DNA of 5,766 nucleotides from DAOTZU01 sp034433995 (GTDB taxonomy: Bacteria; Chloroflexota; Anaerolineae; UBA1429): positions 1 through 5,766 of the forward strand of contig DAOTZU010000233.1 in the NCBI GenBank assembly GCA_034433995.1, read 5' to 3'. Numbering within the stretch: the stretch's first letter is position 1; each line of letters begins with the position of its first letter. Below, in pieces: positions 1 through 5,651 of the stretch. A model generated the notes under the pieces. It was not told the origin of the DNA. It ran no database searches and worked only from the letters and a program-made list of their open reading frames with translations. Both the position numbers and the translations under genes were made by a program.

Positions 1-1
1 A

Positions 2-298
2 AGCGACCTGGCCCGTTATGGCGACCGGATCCGGCCGGAGGTGTGTGCATCCTTCGCCCCCTCCATTGCCGACGCTTACCAGGAACAGGGGATCGGCACG
101 GCCATGGCCCGGCATGTGCTGGCCTGCGCCCGCAAGCTGGGCCTGAAACAGGTGATCCTCATGGGCGGCGTCCAAGCGCGGAACGAGCGGGCGCGGCATT
201 TCTATGCCAAGCTGGGCTTTCAGCCCCAGGGGGAATTTTGGCTCCATCATGGCGGCGAGGAGCTGCTCAATTATGATATGTTGCTCGAGCTGGATTAG
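2..298 (+). CDS. GNAT-family N-acetyltransferase, C-terminal part (5' end outside window)
   Basis: The reading frame is open from the first bases of the window to a TAG stop and encodes 98 residues, so the N-terminal part of the gene lies upstream. What remains is the core of the GNAT acetyl-CoA-binding fold. The motif-A signature Q-x-x-G-x-G/A is seen as QEQGIGTA (visible residues 27-34), where the pyrophosphate of acetyl-CoA binds. It is followed by an amphipathic helix, a strand (KQVILMGG) and the C-terminal motif N-E-R-A-R-H-F-Y-A-K-L-G-F, typical of the last helix and strand. The family transfers an acetyl group from acetyl-CoA to an amine; the substrate cannot be read from the sequence. 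An internal GTG at 41 is not a credible start because the coding frame and fold continue upstream. The gene ends 39 nt before the sulfatase ATG, on the same strand, so co-transcription is possible. The family call is secure, the specific function unknown. Confidence 0.88.
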   Translation, partial: SDLARYGDRIRPEVCASFAPSIADAYQEQGIGTAMARHVLACARKLGLKQVILMGGVQARNERARHFYAKLGFQPQGEFWLHHGGEELLNYDMLLELD

Positions 299-320
299 TT
301 TGTGCCCTCTCTCAGGATCG

Positions 321-328
321 GGAAGGAG
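321..328 (+). promoter_or_regulatory. Ribosome binding site that fixes the sulfatase start
   Basis: GGAAGGAG lies 9 nt before the ATG at 338. An in-frame GTG at 302 would add 12 residues but has no comparable upstream purine-rich site, so 338 is preferred. Confidence 0.7.
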
Positions 329-337
329 ACCCATCCT

Positions 338-1642
338 ATGGAACGCTCAAGACCCCATGTCCTGCTCATTCATTGCCATGATCTGGGCGACCTGATCGGC
401 TGCTACCCCGATAACTCTGCCCAGACGCCCCATCTGGACCGGATGGCTGAGGAGGGCGCCCTCTTTACCCAATACTTTGCTTGCGCGCCGCAGTGCAGCC
501 CCAGCCGCGCCGGCATGTACACCGGCCTTCATCCCAACCGTAACGGCCTGCAAGGCCTGGCCCATATCGGCCCCTGGAACCTGAACCCTGCTTTGCCCAC
601 CCTGCCCAAGGTGATGAAGGAGGTGGGTTATTGGTCGGCCCAGGTGGGCGTCTTTCACATCGGCTCGGACCCCAAGCTGTACGATTTCGAGGCCAGCATG
701 CGGCTCAGCCACTGCGAGGAGGTGGCCGAGGCCGCCCTCCACATCTTGGAGGACCGCCCCACCGATCGTCCCTTTTTCGCCGTGGTGGGCTTTTTTGAGC
801 CCCATCGTCCTTATACGGCCACCTGGCCGCACCTGCAGGACCCCGTCAAGCTTCTGGTGCCGCCCTACCTGGTGGATTGCCCAGCCGGCCGGGAGGAGCT
901 CAGCCGCTTCTATGGCGAGGTGAGCCGGGTGGATGCGGCCGTGGGGCGCTTGCTAGAGTGGCTCCAGGAGCAGGCCCTGGACGATGAGACCCTGGTCATC
1001 TTTACCACCGACCACGGGATCGCCATGCCTTTGGCCAAGGGCACGCTGTACGATCCGGGATTAAAGATCGCCCTGCTGATGCGCTGGCCCGGCGTCATCC
1101 CCGCCGGCCGGCGGGTGGAGCGGCTGCTCAGCAATGTGGATCTTTTTCCCTCCATTCTGGACGCCGTGGAGGCGGAAGATTGTACGCCCGCCGGCCTGGA
1201 TGGGCGCAGTTTCTGGCCTTGCGTGGTGGGCGGCCTGTGCGAACCGCGCCAACAGGTCTTTGCCGAGATCACCTGGCATGACTATTACCAGCCCATGCGC
1301 TGCATCCGCACCGCAACCCACAAGTTGATCCGCAATTTCGAGCCGGGGATCGGCCTGCAAGTGCCGGGCGATGTCCTGGCCTCGCCCTTTACGGCCGCCA
1401 ACCGTGAGGCGTTGCGCTCCTGGCCCCGGCCGGAATATGAGCTCTATGACCTCACCACAGATCCGTTGGAGCGCCACAACCTGGCCGGCGATCCCGCCGT
1501 GGCGACCATCGAGGCGCTCCTCAAGGGACGGCTTCAGGCCCGCTTGGAATGGGCCCAGGATCCCATCCTGCGGGGCCCGGTGGAGCCGCCACCGGGGTAC
1601 CGGGAGGCTTTGGCGGCGCGCCATGGGGGCCTACCCGCCTAG
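338..1642 (+). CDS. Sulfatase (type I, Cys-type formylglycine), probably cytoplasmic
   Basis: The gene encodes 434 residues of the alkaline-phosphatase/sulfatase superfamily, which hydrolyses sulfate esters (some relatives act on phosphonate or phosphate esters). The sulfatase signature C-x-P-S-R-x-x-x-x-T-G is seen as CSPSRAGMYTG, with Cys53 the residue oxidised to formylglycine by a maturating enzyme not encoded here. The N-terminal strand ends in H-C-H-D (His14-Asp15) where many sulfatases have an Asp-Asp metal pair. Further active-site features are Asp225-His226-Gly227 (TDHG), Lys234 and Lys243. The C-terminus has the usual LYDL-x-x-DP-x-E-x-x-NLA block. The N-terminus runs directly into the first core strand (MERSRPHVLLIH), with no signal peptide or lipobox, which implies a cytosolic enzyme. 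Length is near the short end for the family and complete. It sits 39 nt after the GNAT gene and 13 nt before the MBL gene. The substrate is unknown; a mono- or oligosaccharide sulfate is possible. Confidence 0.92.
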   Translation: MERSRPHVLLIHCHDLGDLIGCYPDNSAQTPHLDRMAEEGALFTQYFACAPQCSPSRAGMYTGLHPNRNGLQGLAHIGPWNLNPALPTLPKVMKEVGYWSAQVGVFHIGSDPKLYDFEASMRLSHCEEVAEAALHILEDRPTDRPFFAVVGFFEPHRPYTATWPHLQDPVKLLVPPYLVDCPAGREELSRFYGEVSRVDAAVGRLLEWLQEQALDDETLVIFTTDHGIAMPLAKGTLYDPGLKIALLMRWPGVIPAGRRVERLLSNVDLFPSILDAVEAEDCTPAGLDGRSFWPCVVGGLCEPRQQVFAEITWHDYYQPMRCIRTATHKLIRNFEPGIGLQVPGDVLASPFTAANREALRSWPRPEYELYDLTTDPLERHNLAGDPAVATIEALLKGRLQARLEWAQDPILRGPVEPPPGYREALAARHGGLPA

Positions 1643-1643
1643 T

Positions 1644-1649
1644 AGGAGG
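1644..1649 (+). promoter_or_regulatory. Ribosome binding site that fixes the MBL-fold gene start
   Basis: A consensus AGGAGG starts 2 nt after the sulfatase stop codon and lies 6 nt before the ATG at 1656. The reading frame stays open far upstream inside the sulfatase gene, so this site is what identifies the real start. Confidence 0.8.
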
Positions 1650-1655
1650 CGTAAG

Positions 1656-2981
1656 ATGGCCGAGTTCGTGCACCTGGAGATGTTGCCCGCCGATTATGGT
1701 GATGCGCTGCACCTCGCTTACGGTGATTCTGGCGAGGAGCACCATCTGTGGATCGATGGCGGCCTCACCCAATCCTACCGCAAAGGTTGGAAAAAGCGCC
1801 TCCAGGCCCTGGCCCGCCAGGGCCTGGCCCTCGATCTTTTGGTGGTGACCCACATCGACACCGACCACATCAACGGCGTCCGCGCCTTTATCGAGGACAA
1901 CCGGCGCGGGCGGCGCTTCCCGGCCATCATCCCCGTGGAGGAGGTGTGGTTCAACCAGTATCGGCACATCCGCGCATACGGCGAGGAGCGCGCTGTGGCT
2001 GCCGAGGGGGAGTTGCCCTTCTTGGCGGCGGCCAGCCCCATCCGCTGGCCCACCCACAAGGCGCTGCTGGACGAGCTCTCCCGGCGGGCGCCCCGCTTCC
2101 GTCGCCTGGCGCAGCGGGTGGCCCGCCAAGCCCGCCGCGAGGCCATCGCGCCCGTGGGCGCGGCGGAGGGGGAGCTGCTGGCCGGCCTGCTGGAGGGCAA
2201 CTATCGCTCCAATGTCCGCTTTGGCGACCAGGCCGTGGTGCGCACGGACATCCCGCCGGAGGTCGCCCTCCCCGGAGGGGCCAGGATGTGGATCCTTTCG
2301 CCCACACCCGAGACGCTGCGCAAATTGAACCGCATGTGGACGCAATATTTGCAGGATAACGGCCTCTCCCTCCTCTTGGAGGCGGCGGCTTGGGGGCCGC
2401 CGGGCAGCGGCGATGCCCTGGTGCCGGCCCTGGCCCAAGAGGCCATGTTGGCTGCCCGCGAGACCTTTGAACCGACCCCTGCGGCCCGCAAGGAGGACGC
2501 TGTGCTGCCCCTGGCCGAGCTGGCCCAGCGTCCCTTTGTGGAGGATAAAGCCCCGGCCAACGGCAGCAGCGTGGCCCTGCTTTTCGAGTTCGCCGGCCGC
2601 AAGGTGCTCCTGGCCGGCGACGCCCACCCTTCCGTGGTGGCCGAGGGGCTGCGCCGGTTGGGCTATAGCCCCGAGGTGCCCGTGGAGCTGGCCGCCTTCA
2701 AGCTCGCCCATCACGGCAGCCGGGCCAATACCGGTCCGGAGCTTTTATCCTTGGTGCGTTGTTCCAACTATCTCATCTCCACCGACGGCAGCCGTTTCAA
2801 CCACCCGGATAAGGAATGTTTGGCCCGCATCCTGTGGGCCAACCGCGATGCAGGGGAGACGGTCTTTTATTTCAATTACAAAGGCACACCGGGGGAGCGC
2901 GCGCTGGCCCAGCCCGACGAGCGCTCGCGCTATCGCTATCGTGTGGAGCACCTCATCAAGGGGCAGGTCTTGGCCTGTTGA
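1656..2981 (+). CDS. MBL-fold metallo-hydrolase, ComEC-like type, function unknown
   Basis: A 441-residue protein of the metallo-beta-lactamase fold. The first strands (EMLPADYGDALHLAYGD then LWIDGG, residues 8-36) resemble stand-alone proteins related to the hydrolase domain of ComEC/Rec2. The metal motif reads H66-x-D68-x-D70-H71 followed by I-x-G, an HxDxDH variant of HxHxDH. Other family marks are N-G-S-S (302-305), L-L-A-G-D-A-H with Asp322 as probable bridging ligand, H-H-G-S (352-355) and S-T-D-G...H-P (375-384), where His383 is a likely ligand. Between the first metal motif and residue 205 lies an Arg/Ala-rich, mostly helical-looking insertion, and a second variable stretch occupies about 220-300. 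No signal peptide or membrane segment is evident, so it is probably cytosolic. ComEC-like MBL domains are linked to nucleic-acid or phosphodiester hydrolysis, but the substrate here cannot be inferred. Its start lies 13 nt after the sulfatase stop, suggesting co-translation. The fold is sure, the role open. Confidence 0.88.
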   Translation: MAEFVHLEMLPADYGDALHLAYGDSGEEHHLWIDGGLTQSYRKGWKKRLQALARQGLALDLLVVTHIDTDHINGVRAFIEDNRRGRRFPAIIPVEEVWFNQYRHIRAYGEERAVAAEGELPFLAAASPIRWPTHKALLDELSRRAPRFRRLAQRVARQARREAIAPVGAAEGELLAGLLEGNYRSNVRFGDQAVVRTDIPPEVALPGGARMWILSPTPETLRKLNRMWTQYLQDNGLSLLLEAAAWGPPGSGDALVPALAQEAMLAARETFEPTPAARKEDAVLPLAELAQRPFVEDKAPANGSSVALLFEFAGRKVLLAGDAHPSVVAEGLRRLGYSPEVPVELAAFKLAHHGSRANTGPELLSLVRCSNYLISTDGSRFNHPDKECLARILWANRDAGETVFYFNYKGTPGERALAQPDERSRYRYRVEHLIKGQVLAC

Positions 2982-2994
2982 GCGGGGAAAAACA

Positions 2995-3052
2995 TAGGTC
3001 TCGCTTGGCTGTCCTGGGATACTCGGGGGGAAGAACAGACAAACGAGACCTA
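2995..3052. repeat. Imperfect long inverted repeat (18-nt arms) in intergenic region
   Basis: TAGGTCTCG (2995-3003) is exactly matched by CGAGACCTA (3044-3052). Pairing continues inward as TTG/CAA and CTGT/ACAG, with single mismatches between blocks. Arms 2995-3012 and 3035-3052 therefore pair at 16 of 18 positions around a 22-nt loop. It begins 13 nt after the MBL-gene stop. There is no T-run after the right arm, so it is not a standard intrinsic terminator. It could act as an RNA-stabilising or terminating hairpin, a protein-binding inverted repeat, or a MITE/REP-like dispersed element. Confidence 0.7.
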
Positions 3053-3063
3053 GCGTCTATACT
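3036..3063 (+). promoter_or_regulatory. Candidate sigma70-type promoter for the aldolase gene
   Basis: CAGACA (3036-3041, 4 of 6 matches to TTGACA) and TATACT (3058-3063, 5 of 6 matches to TATAAT) are 16 nt apart. The -10 lies inside the hyphenated palindrome CTATA-C-TATAG (3057-3067), and the right arm of the inverted repeat (3044-3052) lies in the spacer. Transcription starting near 3070 would give a leader of about 150 nt. The call rests on hexamer matching alone. Confidence 0.4.
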
Positions 3064-3113
3064 ATAGCACAAGATGGCCTTTTGGACGGTTACAATTTTA
3101 TTAGAAAATCCTT

Positions 3114-3123
3114 AGAAATTTCT
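3114..3123. repeat. AT-rich palindrome AGAAATTTCT and TTAGAAA direct repeat
   Basis: AGAAATTTCT is a perfect 10-bp palindrome in the AT-rich patch (about 3051-3125) of an otherwise GC-rich window. TTAGAAA occurs at 3101-3107 and again at 3112-3118, 11 nt apart, about one helical turn. It may be a regulator-binding site or an UP-like/curved segment; no known operator is recognised. Confidence 0.35.
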
Positions 3124-3132
3124 TGGAATGGC

Positions 3133-3165
3133 GGGCCCTGGGTGGCCCCGTTCTGGATCAGGGGC
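3133..3165 (+). promoter_or_regulatory. Two mutually exclusive leader stems upstream of the aldolase
   Basis: GGGCC (3133-3137) can pair with GGCCC (3144-3148) around a 6-nt loop. Alternatively GCCCC (3145-3149) can pair with GGGGC (3161-3165) around an 11-nt loop. The two stems share 3145-3148 and cannot form together. The geometry resembles a switch or attenuator, but no U-run follows either stem and no known riboswitch class is recognised, so chance pairing in GC-rich DNA is possible. Confidence 0.25.
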
Positions 3166-3200
3166 AACACGAGGATAACATCAGGACCGACCGTCGCGAG

Positions 3201-3215
3201 CTGCTGAAGGAGCAG
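3201..3215 (+). promoter_or_regulatory. Aldolase ribosome binding site inside a small hairpin
   Basis: AAGGAG (3207-3212) lies 8 nt before the ATG at 3221 and fixes that start; an in-frame TGA at 3206 rules out any upstream start. CTGCT (3201-3205) can pair with AGCAG (3211-3215), leaving GAAGG as the loop, so part of the Shine-Dalgarno site is in the stem. The stem is only 5 bp. Confidence 0.45.
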
Positions 3216-3220
3216 GCACC

Positions 3221-4120
3221 ATGAGAGGCACCATCAAGCTGGAGGGGGTTTACCCGCCCATCGCCACCCCTTTCGACGAGCGGGGGCGGTTGGATGCCCA
3301 GGCCCTGGCGGCCAATATCTGCCGTTGGAACGAGACGAGCCTCAGCGGCTATGTGGTGGCCGGCTCCAACGGCGAGGGCGCCCTGCTAGAGTTCGACGAG
3401 GTTCTGGCCGCGCTGCGCTTGGCCCGCGAGGCGGCCACACCGGATAAACGCGTCATCGCCGGCACAGGCTGCCAATCCACCGCGGGCACCATCCGCCTCA
3501 CCTGTGCGGCCGCCGATGTCGGCGCCGACGCCGTCTTGGTGTTGCCGCCCTTTTTCTACGGCGAGCAGATGACCGAGACGGCCCTGCTCAAGCACTATGA
3601 GGCGGTGGCCAACACCTCGCCGTTGCCCGTGATCCTCTACAACATGCCCAAGTTCACCCACCTCAACCTGGCCCCGGAGACGGTGGCGCGCCTGGCCGGC
3701 CACGGCAACATCGTGGGCATCAAGGATAGCGCGGGGAACATCGGCCAGTTGATCGAGCTGCGGCGCCTTTGCCCGCGCGATTTTCAGATCCTCGTGGGCA
3801 ACGCGGCCGCCTTCCTCAGTGGCATTCAGATGGGCGCCACGGGCGGGATCCTGGCCTTGGCCAATGTGGCCCCGCGGGAATGCGTGGCCATCTGGCAATT
3901 GGCCAAGCAAGGACGTTTTGAGGAGGCGCGCGAGATCCATTTCCGCCTGATGCCGGTAGCCCGCGCCGTCACCACCCAATTCGGCGTGCCGGGCCTCAAG
4001 GCGGCACTGGACCTTCTGGGTTACGAGGGGGGCTCGCCCCGGCTGCCGCTTTTACCGGTGAGCGAGGCGGCGCGGGAGGAAATTCGCCAGATCCTCATCA
4101 CCGCTGGGCTCCTCGCCTGA
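3221..4120 (+). CDS. DHDPS/NAL-family class I aldolase, 4-hydroxy-2-oxoglutarate aldolase-like
   Basis: A complete 299-residue TIM-barrel protein of the dihydrodipicolinate synthase / N-acetylneuraminate lyase superfamily, of typical length. The Schiff-base lysine is Lys168 in G-I-K-D-S, and the family tyrosine is Tyr140 in L-Y-N. The pyruvate-carboxylate loop reads G-S-N-G-E (48-52), not the G-T-T-G-E typical of lysine-pathway DapA. From memory, several blocks resemble mammalian HOGA1, which cleaves 4-hydroxy-2-oxoglutarate to pyruvate and glyoxylate: GVYPP near the N-terminus, AGTGCQST, and QFGVPGLKAALDLLGY near the C-terminus. A role in cleaving or forming a 2-keto acid with pyruvate is well supported. 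The exact substrate (4-hydroxy-2-oxoglutarate, a 2-keto-3-deoxy sugar acid, or another) is inferred, and automated annotation may simply say 4-hydroxy-tetrahydrodipicolinate synthase. The gene is cytosolic, has its own candidate promoter and leader, and ends 44 nt from the convergent GH1 gene. Confidence 0.9.
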   Translation: MRGTIKLEGVYPPIATPFDERGRLDAQALAANICRWNETSLSGYVVAGSNGEGALLEFDEVLAALRLAREAATPDKRVIAGTGCQSTAGTIRLTCAAADVGADAVLVLPPFFYGEQMTETALLKHYEAVANTSPLPVILYNMPKFTHLNLAPETVARLAGHGNIVGIKDSAGNIGQLIELRRLCPRDFQILVGNAAAFLSGIQMGATGGILALANVAPRECVAIWQLAKQGRFEEAREIHFRLMPVARAVTTQFGVPGLKAALDLLGYEGGSPRLPLLPVSEAAREEIRQILITAGLLA

Positions 4121-4129
4121 ATCACCAAG

Positions 4130-4157
4130 GCCGGCCCGGAGCGGCGCCCGGGCCGGC
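4130..4157. terminator. GC-rich hairpin between convergent genes, probable bidirectional terminator
   Basis: GCCGGCCCGG (4130-4139) and CCGGGCCGGC (4148-4157) form a perfect 10-bp stem with an 8-nt loop. It fills most of the 44-nt gap between the stop codons of the aldolase and the GH1 gene, where a shared terminator is expected. Neither side has a proper U-run, so termination may be inefficient or factor-assisted, or the hairpin may mainly protect 3' ends. Confidence 0.65.
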
Positions 4158-4164
4158 GGAACGT

Positions 4165-5502
4165 TCACTCCTCCACGGCGTTGGCCGCGATCACCTGGGC
4201 ATAGTACTTGGCGCTATCCTTCAGATAGCGCTTTTGCGTGGCATAATCCACATAGGTGATGCCGAAACGACGGCTGTAACCGTAGCTCCACTCAAAGTTA
4301 TCCATGAGGGACCAGACGAAATAGCCCTTCAGCGGCACGCCCTGCTCAAGGGCGCGGTGCGCGGCGAGAAAATGGTGGTGTAAATAGTCCACCCGTTTGG
4401 CGTCGTGCACCTCGCCCTGCTCGGTGAGCACATCCTCGTAGGCGCAGCCGTTCTCGGTGATATAGATCGCAGGTGGGCGGTATTCCTGCGCCAGGCGGCA
4501 GAGGAGATCCGTCAGCCCTTGGGGATAGACCTCCCAGCCCATGGCGGTGTATTCGCCGGCGGGCTGCACAGCGGCGTAGCCTAATAAGTTCCCCGGCTCA
4601 TGGCGCAGGACGACGCGAGAGTAGTAGTTGACCCCTAAAAAGTCCAGCGGCCGCCGGATGATCTCCAGGTCGCCGGGGGCCACCCGCGGCACCCGGTAGT
4701 CGTAAAGCGCCCACATGTCTTGGGGATAGTGGCCCGTGAACACGGGGTCCAGGAACCAGCGGTTCAGGTAGCCATCGTGGCGCTGGGCCGCGGCGACGTC
4801 CTCCGCCCGGTCGCTGGCGGGATAGGCCGGGCTGAGGTTGAGGGTGATCCCCACTTGGGTTTGGCTGCCACCCTGTGCCCGCAGGGCGTCCACCGCCAGG
4901 CCATGGGAAAGGAGCAGATGATGGGCCACCTGCAGAGCCAGGCAGGCGTCTTGCCAGCCGGGGGCGTGGCGGCCGTCCAGGTGGCCGATAAAGGCCACCA
5001 CCCACGGCTCGTTGTGGGTGATCCAATGGTGCACCCGGTCGCCCAGGCGGTGCGCCACCAGGGCCGCGTAATCGGCAAAGCGATAGGCGGTATCCCGCGC
5101 CGCCCAACCGCCCAGGCGCTGGAGCTCTGCGGGCAGGTCCCAGTGATACAGGGTGACAAAGGGCTGTATGTTGGCCGCAAGGAGCGCATCCACCAGGCGG
5201 CTGTAGAAATCCAGTCCCGTCTCGTTCACCACCCCTGCGCCGGAGGGCAGAACCCGTGGCCAGGAGATGGAGAAGCGATAAGCGCCGAGACCCAGCCGGG
5301 CCATGAGATCCACGTCTTCACGGTAGCGGTGATAGTGGTCGTCGGCCACATCGCCGGTATCGCCGTTCCACACCTTGCCCGGCCAACGGCAGAAATCATC
5401 CCAAATGCAGCGCCCGCGCTCGGCGATGCCTCCCTCCACCTGATATGCGGCCGTTGCCGTGCCCCAAAGGAACCCCTGCGGAAAGTGTCGTTTCTGTTTC
5501 AT
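4165..5502 (-). CDS. Beta-glucosidase, glycoside hydrolase family 1
   Basis: A complete 445-residue GH1 enzyme, which hydrolyses terminal beta-linked glucose (often also galactose or fucose) with retention of configuration. Visible landmarks, N to C: FPQGFLWGTATAAYQVEGG (7-25) with Gln21; YRFSISWPR (75-83); LYHWDLP with His120; the acid/base motif T-H-N-E-P with Glu165; L-G-V-N-Y-Y-S; the nucleophile motif Y-I-T-E-N-G with Glu350; and the substrate-binding W-S-L-M-D-N-F-E-W with Trp397, Glu404 and Trp405. There is no signal peptide, so it probably acts in the cytosol on imported disaccharides. The frame stays open 33 codons upstream, but the ATG at 5502 is preferred: it has GAGGAGG 8 nt upstream and starts just before the conserved first strand. 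Relatives are usually named bglA or bglB. All expected catalytic residues are present. Aryl-beta-glucosidase, beta-galactosidase or beta-fucosidase activity cannot be excluded. Confidence 0.96.
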   Translation of the reverse strand: MKQKRHFPQGFLWGTATAAYQVEGGIAERGRCIWDDFCRWPGKVWNGDTGDVADDHYHRYREDVDLMARLGLGAYRFSISWPRVLPSGAGVVNETGLDFYSRLVDALLAANIQPFVTLYHWDLPAELQRLGGWAARDTAYRFADYAALVAHRLGDRVHHWITHNEPWVVAFIGHLDGRHAPGWQDACLALQVAHHLLLSHGLAVDALRAQGGSQTQVGITLNLSPAYPASDRAEDVAAAQRHDGYLNRWFLDPVFTGHYPQDMWALYDYRVPRVAPGDLEIIRRPLDFLGVNYYSRVVLRHEPGNLLGYAAVQPAGEYTAMGWEVYPQGLTDLLCRLAQEYRPPAIYITENGCAYEDVLTEQGEVHDAKRVDYLHHHFLAAHRALEQGVPLKGYFVWSLMDNFEWSYGYSRRFGITYVDYATQKRYLKDSAKYYAQVIAANAVEE

Positions 5503-5510
5503 CGGCAGAA

Positions 5511-5517
5511 CCTCCTC
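5511..5517 (-). promoter_or_regulatory. Ribosome binding site that fixes the GH1 start
   Basis: On the minus strand GAGGAGG lies 8 nt before the ATG at 5502. A longer start at 5601 would run across the promoter of the divergent peroxiredoxin gene and add 33 residues outside the GH1 fold. Confidence 0.8.
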
Positions 5518-5535
5518 ATGCTGGTGCTCGGCCTT

Positions 5536-5564
5536 ATCTTGGAGCAAAACGGGGCGCGCGTCAA
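5536..5564 (-). promoter_or_regulatory. Weak candidate promoter for the GH1 gene
   Basis: Reading the minus strand, TTGACG (5564-5559, 5 of 6 matches) is followed after 17 nt by CAAGAT (5541-5536, only 3 of 6 matches). It is correctly placed upstream of the GH1 start, but the poor -10 makes it uncertain; a positively regulated promoter or another sigma factor is possible. Confidence 0.3.
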
Positions 5565-5594
5565 GCGTGTGGGGCTTTTTATGCTGGGTAAATC

Positions 5595-5623
5595 TTGACA
5601 AAATGGCTAAACTATGTTTTAAT
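5595..5623 (+). promoter_or_regulatory. Strong sigma70/sigmaA-type promoter of the peroxiredoxin gene
   Basis: A perfect TTGACA -35 (5595-5600), an optimal 17-nt spacer and a TTTAAT -10 (5618-5623, 5 of 6 matches) stand about 50 nt before the start codon at 5673. Transcription should start near 5630, giving a leader of about 43 nt. No OxyR- or PerR-type operator is recognised. Confidence 0.8.
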
Positions 5624-5633
5624 ATGGGCGAGA

Positions 5634-5651
5634 TGCAAGACGTGCAAGTCT
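5634..5651 (+). repeat. Short direct repeat TGCAAG in the peroxiredoxin leader
   Basis: TGCAAG occurs at 5634-5639 and 5643-5648, 9 nt apart, just downstream of the predicted transcription start. AGAC (5638-5641) and GTCT (5648-5651) also form a weak inverted repeat. This could be a regulator half-site pair or chance. Confidence 0.25.

Noticed and set aside
1371..1655. Upstream extension of the MBL open frame inside the sulfatase gene
   Set aside because: The translation is Arg/Pro/Ser-rich out-of-frame sulfatase sequence; the AGGAGG at 1644-1649 and the conserved N-terminal strand support a start at 1656.
1521..2714. A 397-codon open frame on the minus strand, antisense to the MBL gene
   Set aside because: It overlaps a gene with clear family motifs, has a low-complexity Gly/Ala/His/Gln-rich translation with no recognisable domain, and long antisense frames are expected in GC-rich coding DNA.
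2995..3052. Interpreting the inverted repeat as terminal repeats of an insertion sequence
   Set aside because: Only 40 nt lie between the perfect 9-bp outer arms, there is no transposase, and no convincing target-site duplication flanks it; a tiny MITE or REP remains possible but unproven.
2816..3067. Small plus-strand open frame spanning the end of the MBL gene and the intergenic repeat
   Set aside because: It is mostly an out-of-frame reading of the MBL gene, with no RBS or recognisable domain.
3074..3115. A 13-codon upstream ORF (ATG to TAG) in the aldolase leader, possible leader peptide
   Set aside because: No Shine-Dalgarno site precedes it and it has no run of regulatory codons, so it is probably chance.
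4720..5598. A 292-codon plus-strand open frame antisense to the GH1 gene
   Set aside because: It is the mirror of a strongly conserved GH1 coding region, shows no domain, and has no supporting ribosome binding site.
5503..5601. 33-codon N-terminal extension of the GH1 protein
   Set aside because: It is His/Lys/Gln-rich, not a signal peptide, lies outside the GH1 fold and overlaps the divergent promoter; the RBS supports the 5502 start.
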